From positions 1 to 9,567 of the forward strand of contig URCT01000098.1 in assembly GCA_900546385.1 (NCBI GenBank): a DNA stretch of 9,567 nt, written 5' to 3'. The DNA comes from an uncultured Eubacteriales bacterium (GTDB lineage: Bacteria; Bacillota; Clostridia; Oscillospirales; CAG-382). The translations under genes and the position numbers were made by a program. The notes under the pieces were generated by a model, which had not been told where the DNA came from, ran no database searches, and was given only the letters and a program-made list of their open reading frames with translations. Each line of letters opens with the position of its first letter. Within the stretch, counting starts at the first letter, position 1. Of the stretch, positions 6,903-9,567 are shown in pieces.

Positions 6903-6951
6903 AGAACGAAAACAGCATCCGCCTCCGCCGTATGTCGGCGTGCGGATGCTG
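6903..6951 (-). terminator. Intrinsic terminator after ftsZ
   Basis: On the minus strand a 10-bp stem CAGCATCCGC/GCGGATGCTG (6951-6942 with 6922-6913) encloses a second 5-bp CGCCG/CGGCG stem (6940-6936 with 6930-6926) around a 5-base loop. A TTTTCGTTCT tract follows at once (6912-6903). It sits 19 bases after the ftsZ stop. On the plus strand the stem is followed by AAAATCTT, so it works as a minus-strand terminator. It should separate ftsZ from miaA, at least partly. Confidence 0.82.
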
Positions 6952-6970
6952 AAAATCTTAAAATGAAAAC

Positions 6971-8098
6971 TTAGAAACCGATGTTAAAACGGTTGCTGCG
7001 TTTGCCGAAAACCTGCGGAATATCAATTTCGTCATCCGGTTGTTCTTTCGTCACGGTTTCTGCGGCAGCTTCCTCTTTCTTGGCAGGCTCGCCGTCAAGA
7101 ACCGGCTTGGAAATCACCTTGGAGGAGCTCTTATTGTCGCCGGCGTCAAAACCGGTTGCGATAACCGTTACGCGCATTTCGTCTTCGAGTTCGGGATCGA
7201 ACGCAACGCCCCAAATGACGTTTGCATCGGGATGTGCTTCCTGTCCGACAAGGCTTGCGGCATATTCGACTTCATCAAGGCCGATATCCGGCGAAGAGGT
7301 GAAGTTGATGATGATGCCCTTGCAGCCGGTGATGGAGGTCTCAAGCAGCGGGCTGGAGATAGCGGACTTTGCGGCAACCTCTGCCTTGTCCTTGCCCTGT
7401 GCCGTACCGACGCCCATATGGGCAAGACCGGCATTCTGCATGGTGGTGACCACATCGTTGAAGTCGAGGTTCATGAAGGAAGGAACATTGATAAGATCGG
7501 TGATGCTCTGAACGCCGCGGCGCAGAACGTCGTCCGCAACCTGGAAGGCGTTGGCAAGCGTAAGTCTGCCGGTTTCGGAAACGCACTTTAAGCGTTCGTT
7601 CGGGATAATGATGATGGAATCGACGTGCTGCTTGAGGTTGGAAATACCGGCTTCGGCCTGTTCCATCTTCTTTTTGCCTTCAAAAGCAAAGGGCTTGGTC
7701 ACAACGCCGATGGTAAGTACGCCCATATCCTTGGCAAGCTTTGCGATAACGGGCGCTGCGCCCGTACCGGTGCCGCCGCCCATACCGGCAGTGATGAACA
7801 CCATATCGGTGCCGTCCAAAACCTTTTTGATATCATCCAAATTTTCCTCAGCCGCATTTTTGCCGACATCGGGATTGGCACCGGCACCGCGCCCCTTGGT
7901 AAGCTTTTCGCCGATGAGAATTTTGCCCGGTGCCGCACAACGGTGAAGCGCCTGCTTATCGGTATTGACGGCGACAAAATCCACGCCCTTAACGTCCTCG
8001 CTCACCATGCGGTTAACCGCGTTATTGCCGGCTCCGCCGACGCCGATCACCTTAATTTTCGCGCCGGAATCCAAGCTTGCATCATAATCGAAATTCAT
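6971..8098 (-). CDS. ftsZ: Cell division GTPase FtsZ
   Basis: Tubulin-like GTPase that polymerises into the division ring. The predicted protein is 375 residues, a typical length. The nucleotide-binding loop GVGGAGNNAVNRM covers about 19-31. The tubulin signature GGGTGTG is at 107-113. NPDVGKNAAEEN covers about 75-86. The T7 loop NLDFND that completes the neighbouring GTPase site is at 210-215. After a variable linker (about 320-355) the tail ends with the conserved partner peptide IDIPQVFGKR at 358-367, the segment bound by SepF or FtsA in other bacteria, then SNRFNIGF. AGGAGG lies 8 bases before the ATG. The gene has its own promoter upstream and a terminator downstream, so it may be transcribed as a single-gene unit. 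No ftsA is present in the window. Confidence 0.99.
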   Translation of the reverse strand: MNFDYDASLDSGAKIKVIGVGGAGNNAVNRMVSEDVKGVDFVAVNTDKQALHRCAAPGKILIGEKLTKGRGAGANPDVGKNAAEENLDDIKKVLDGTDMVFITAGMGGGTGTGAAPVIAKLAKDMGVLTIGVVTKPFAFEGKKKMEQAEAGISNLKQHVDSIIIIPNERLKCVSETGRLTLANAFQVADDVLRRGVQSITDLINVPSFMNLDFNDVVTTMQNAGLAHMGVGTAQGKDKAEVAAKSAISSPLLETSITGCKGIIINFTSSPDIGLDEVEYAASLVGQEAHPDANVIWGVAFDPELEDEMRVTVIATGFDAGDNKSSSKVISKPVLDGEPAKKEEAAAETVTKEQPDDEIDIPQVFGKRSNRFNIGF

Positions 8099-8106
8099 TG
8101 AAACTT

Positions 8107-8112
8107 CCTCCT
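8107..8112 (-). promoter_or_regulatory. Strong ribosome binding site of ftsZ
   Basis: A full AGGAGG match on the minus strand lies 8 bases before the ATG, the best site in the window, consistent with the high expression expected for FtsZ. Confidence 0.85.
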
Positions 8113-8178
8113 GTTTATCGTCTGATATGTATTTGCAAATCCATAGTAAAGAATGATAAAGTTATCTATACATCTTAT

Positions 8179-8207
8179 ATAATAAACTTTTTTGCGCATT
8201 TTTGCAA
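8179..8207 (-). promoter_or_regulatory. SigA-type promoter of ftsZ
   Basis: On the minus strand TTGCAA (8207-8202) and TATTAT (8184-8179) are separated by exactly 17 bases, within an A/T-rich stretch unlike the surrounding coding DNA. The predicted start of transcription is near 8172, giving a leader of roughly 74 bases before the ftsZ ATG. It lies in the 163-base ftsQ-ftsZ gap, the longest gene-free stretch in the window. No operator or riboswitch was recognised in the leader. Confidence 0.75.
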
Positions 8208-8261
8208 GGGCTTTTGACAAAATCCGCGCGTCTTAACACTTTTTTTACAATTTTGCGGACT

Positions 8262-9098
8262 TTAATACGGTTTGAACATTCCCTCCCGGTAGTTCTCATC
8301 CGACACATCGATGATGCCGGTTGCCTTATCGGAAAGCTTATCGGCAATCGATTTCATAAACCGCACCTTGACCGAAAGGTTGTCCGCACCGCCGAGCTTG
8401 ACGGTAAAACGCTTGCGGTACGTGAAGGTGAGATCGAATTTATCGGAAATATCGAGGTCATCCGCATCGGCAAGGCAGTTTTCCTCTTTGAGAACCGCGT
8501 ACAGGTCTTTTAAGATTTCATCACAGCCGCTGTCGGCGGTGATAAAATTTCCCGCCACACACGACGTAACGCCGCCGATGAGGACGCGCTTCAGAAAGCC
8601 GTTTTCCACCGCCGACGCATCCGCGCTCACCGAAAGCACGCGCAAGCCCTCGGACAGCACATAGCTGCTGCCGCCGACGGATATATACATGACCGGTTCG
8701 GACGGCTTTACCTCAAGCACAATGCCGTCCGGCAGCGCATACCGCACGCGAACCGCGTCAAATTCCGACAGCTTGAAGCGTGCCGTCTTTTCAGCCTCTG
8801 CCCGGTTGAAGCCGAACAGATGCATTCCCTTTTCGATGCCGAGCTCTTTTGCCATCGTTTCGGCCTGTTCGGGCGTATAGTCCGCTTCGCCGTCACATTT
8901 TACGGCAAAGCTTTTGATGACAAAGCATTTGTCAAACGCCACATAGCCGAGTATCAAAACAAGAGCAGCGGCAACAAGCACCGAATACAGCCGGTTTTTC
9001 GCCTTATTTCGCCGGTGACGGCGTTTGGCAGCCCGGACGGATACGTTTTTTTGCGTCACGCGTTTGACATCCGTATTGCTGCGATTCTCCATTTCCAT
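8262..9098 (-). CDS. ftsQ: Cell division protein FtsQ/DivIB
   Basis: Bitopic membrane protein of the septal peptidoglycan complex, known to work with FtsL/DivIC and FtsB. The predicted protein is 278 residues. A very basic cytoplasmic N terminus (residues 12-36, containing RAAKRRHRRNKAKNR) is followed by one transmembrane helix at about 37-55. The extracytoplasmic POTRA domain is at about 59-127 (FVIKSFAVKCDGEADYTPEQ, then GIEKGMHLFGFN, ending ALPDGIVLEVKPSEPVMYI). The FtsQ/DivIB beta domain follows, with SYVLSEGLRVLSV. GCGGAG lies 9 bases before the ATG. It starts 28 bases after murG, so the two are probably co-transcribed. Sequence outside the POTRA region is poorly conserved in this family, so the call rests on architecture, motif order and the murG-ftsQ-ftsZ context. 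Confidence 0.93.
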   Translation of the reverse strand: MEMENRSNTDVKRVTQKNVSVRAAKRRHRRNKAKNRLYSVLVAAALVLILGYVAFDKCFVIKSFAVKCDGEADYTPEQAETMAKELGIEKGMHLFGFNRAEAEKTARFKLSEFDAVRVRYALPDGIVLEVKPSEPVMYISVGGSSYVLSEGLRVLSVSADASAVENGFLKRVLIGGVTSCVAGNFITADSGCDEILKDLYAVLKEENCLADADDLDISDKFDLTFTYRKRFTVKLGGADNLSVKVRFMKSIADKLSDKATGIIDVSDENYREGMFKPY

Positions 9099-9126
9099 AG
9101 ACTACATCTCCGCAGAAACCGCATTC

Positions 9127-9567
9127 TTACTTGCGTTTTTCTTCCCGTTTTTCCTCGACCGCATCGCAAACCAATTCATAAATACGGTCAAGTGTTCCGA
9201 AAACGGCAAAACGGCGGATATTCTGTTCGGTCACGGCGCGGTACGCCGGATTTTCGGCAAAGCCGCGCACCTTTTCGACAAGCAGCGCACCGGTTAAATC
9301 CTTTTCTTCGATCAAAACCGCCGCGTCGCCGTCGGCAAGCACCTTGGCATTTTTGTATTGATGGTTATTGGTAACGTTTGGCGACGGAATGATGACCGCC
9401 GCCTTGCCCATACAGGCAATTTCGGCAAGCGTCATCGCACTGTCTTCGATCAGGCCGAAACGCTGCGCACCTGGCGAAACGTATTGCACCGTAGCGAGCG
9501 CGTCGGTGACGATCAGCGCCTCCGGCATGACGGCAATCAGCTGGCGTTCCGTCTGTTGCACGGGCAC
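9127..9567 (-). CDS. murG: MurG, C-terminal part (5' end cut off, possibly chimeric)
   Basis: MurG is the membrane-associated glycosyltransferase that adds GlcNAc to lipid I to form lipid II. The last 103 residues (9438-9130) are clear MurG: AMTLAEIACMGKAAVIIPSP, NVTNNHQYKNAKVL and AAVLIEEKDLTGALLVEKV, matching the UDP-GlcNAc-binding C-terminal lobe, followed by a charged EEKREEKRK tail. Upstream of about 9440 the frame stays open, but the residues do not match MurG, which should read like ISRAG before AMTLAEI. They resemble a PAS domain instead (described separately). The GTG at the window edge is not a real start. The gene precedes ftsQ, as in many dcw clusters. Confidence 0.9.
   Translation of the reverse strand: MPVQQTERQLIAVMPEALIVTDALATVQYVSPGAQRFGLIEDSAMTLAEIACMGKAAVIIPSPNVTNNHQYKNAKVLADGDAAVLIEEKDLTGALLVEKVRGFAENPAYRAVTEQNIRRFAVFGTLDRIYELVCDAVEEKREEKRK
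9440..9567 (-). other. PAS-like coding segment fused in frame to murG
   Basis: The minus-strand reading frame gives about 43 residues containing MPEALIVTDALATVQYVSPG then AQRFGLIEDS. The pattern (hydrophobic-P-E/D-A-hydrophobic-V-TD ... V-x-Y-V-x-P-x-A-x-R-x-G) is that of a PAS sensor domain. It is not the MurG segment expected before AMTLAEI. A hand count gives about 63% GC here against about 52% in the adjoining murG stretch 9301-9420. An assembly or amplification chimera is likely. A real gene fusion is less likely. Confidence 0.6.

Noticed and set aside
8222..8260. Possible terminator after ftsQ (GTCCGC at 8260-8255 with GCGGAT at 8227-8222)
   Set aside because: The stem is only 6 bp with one G-T pair, the loop is 27 bases, and only four T residues follow. 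Too weak to call, although the position between ftsQ and the ftsZ promoter would fit.

Overview
The window is about 9.6 kb of tightly packed bacterial DNA. Eleven genes, two of them cut by the window ends, all lie on the minus strand. The content is the cell-division end of a dcw cluster joined to the ylm/sepF/divIVA cluster: murG (end only), ftsQ/divIB, ftsZ, miaA, an HlyD-like membrane protein, yggS, sepF, yggT, ylmH, divIVA, ileS (start only). SepF, DivIVA, YlmH and strong GGAGG-type ribosome binding sites point to a Gram-positive Firmicute. The moderate GC (about 50%) and the HlyD-like gene inside the cluster suggest a Clostridia member, perhaps of the Oscillospiraceae/Ruminococcaceae type. 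That placement is inference. No rRNA, tRNA, CRISPR, phage or transposon signal was seen.

Layout in transcription order (right to left). 9567-9127 is the 3' part of murG, but its upstream ~130 bases do not look like MurG. 9098-8262 is ftsQ. The 160-base gap to ftsZ carries a good SigA-type promoter (-35 at 8202-8207, -10 at 8184-8179). ftsZ (8098-6971) is followed by a strong stem-loop terminator (6951-6913). Then come miaA (6879-5896) and the HlyD-like gene (5899-4589), which overlap by 4 bases as GTGA, followed by yggS, sepF, yggT, ylmH and divIVA at spacings of 6 to 83 bases. ileS starts at 1275 after a 117-base spacer and runs off the left end. No gene-free stretch exceeds about 165 bases.

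How the genes fit together: MurG makes lipid II, FtsQ is part of the septal peptidoglycan machinery, FtsZ forms the ring, SepF ties FtsZ to the membrane, and DivIVA marks curved membrane and poles. FtsZ ends in a recognisable partner-binding peptide, and no ftsA is present here, consistent with SepF as the local anchor. YggS, YggT and YlmH are the usual accessory companions. MiaA and IleS are translation genes.

The gene set is mostly conserved housekeeping, and I see no clear new defence or mobile system. The points most worth a second look are the orphan HlyD-like protein embedded between miaA and yggS, and two signs that the window ends are not native sequence: a perfect 20-base fold-back at 1-55 inside ileS, and a GC-richer PAS-like segment fused in frame to murG at about 9440-9567.
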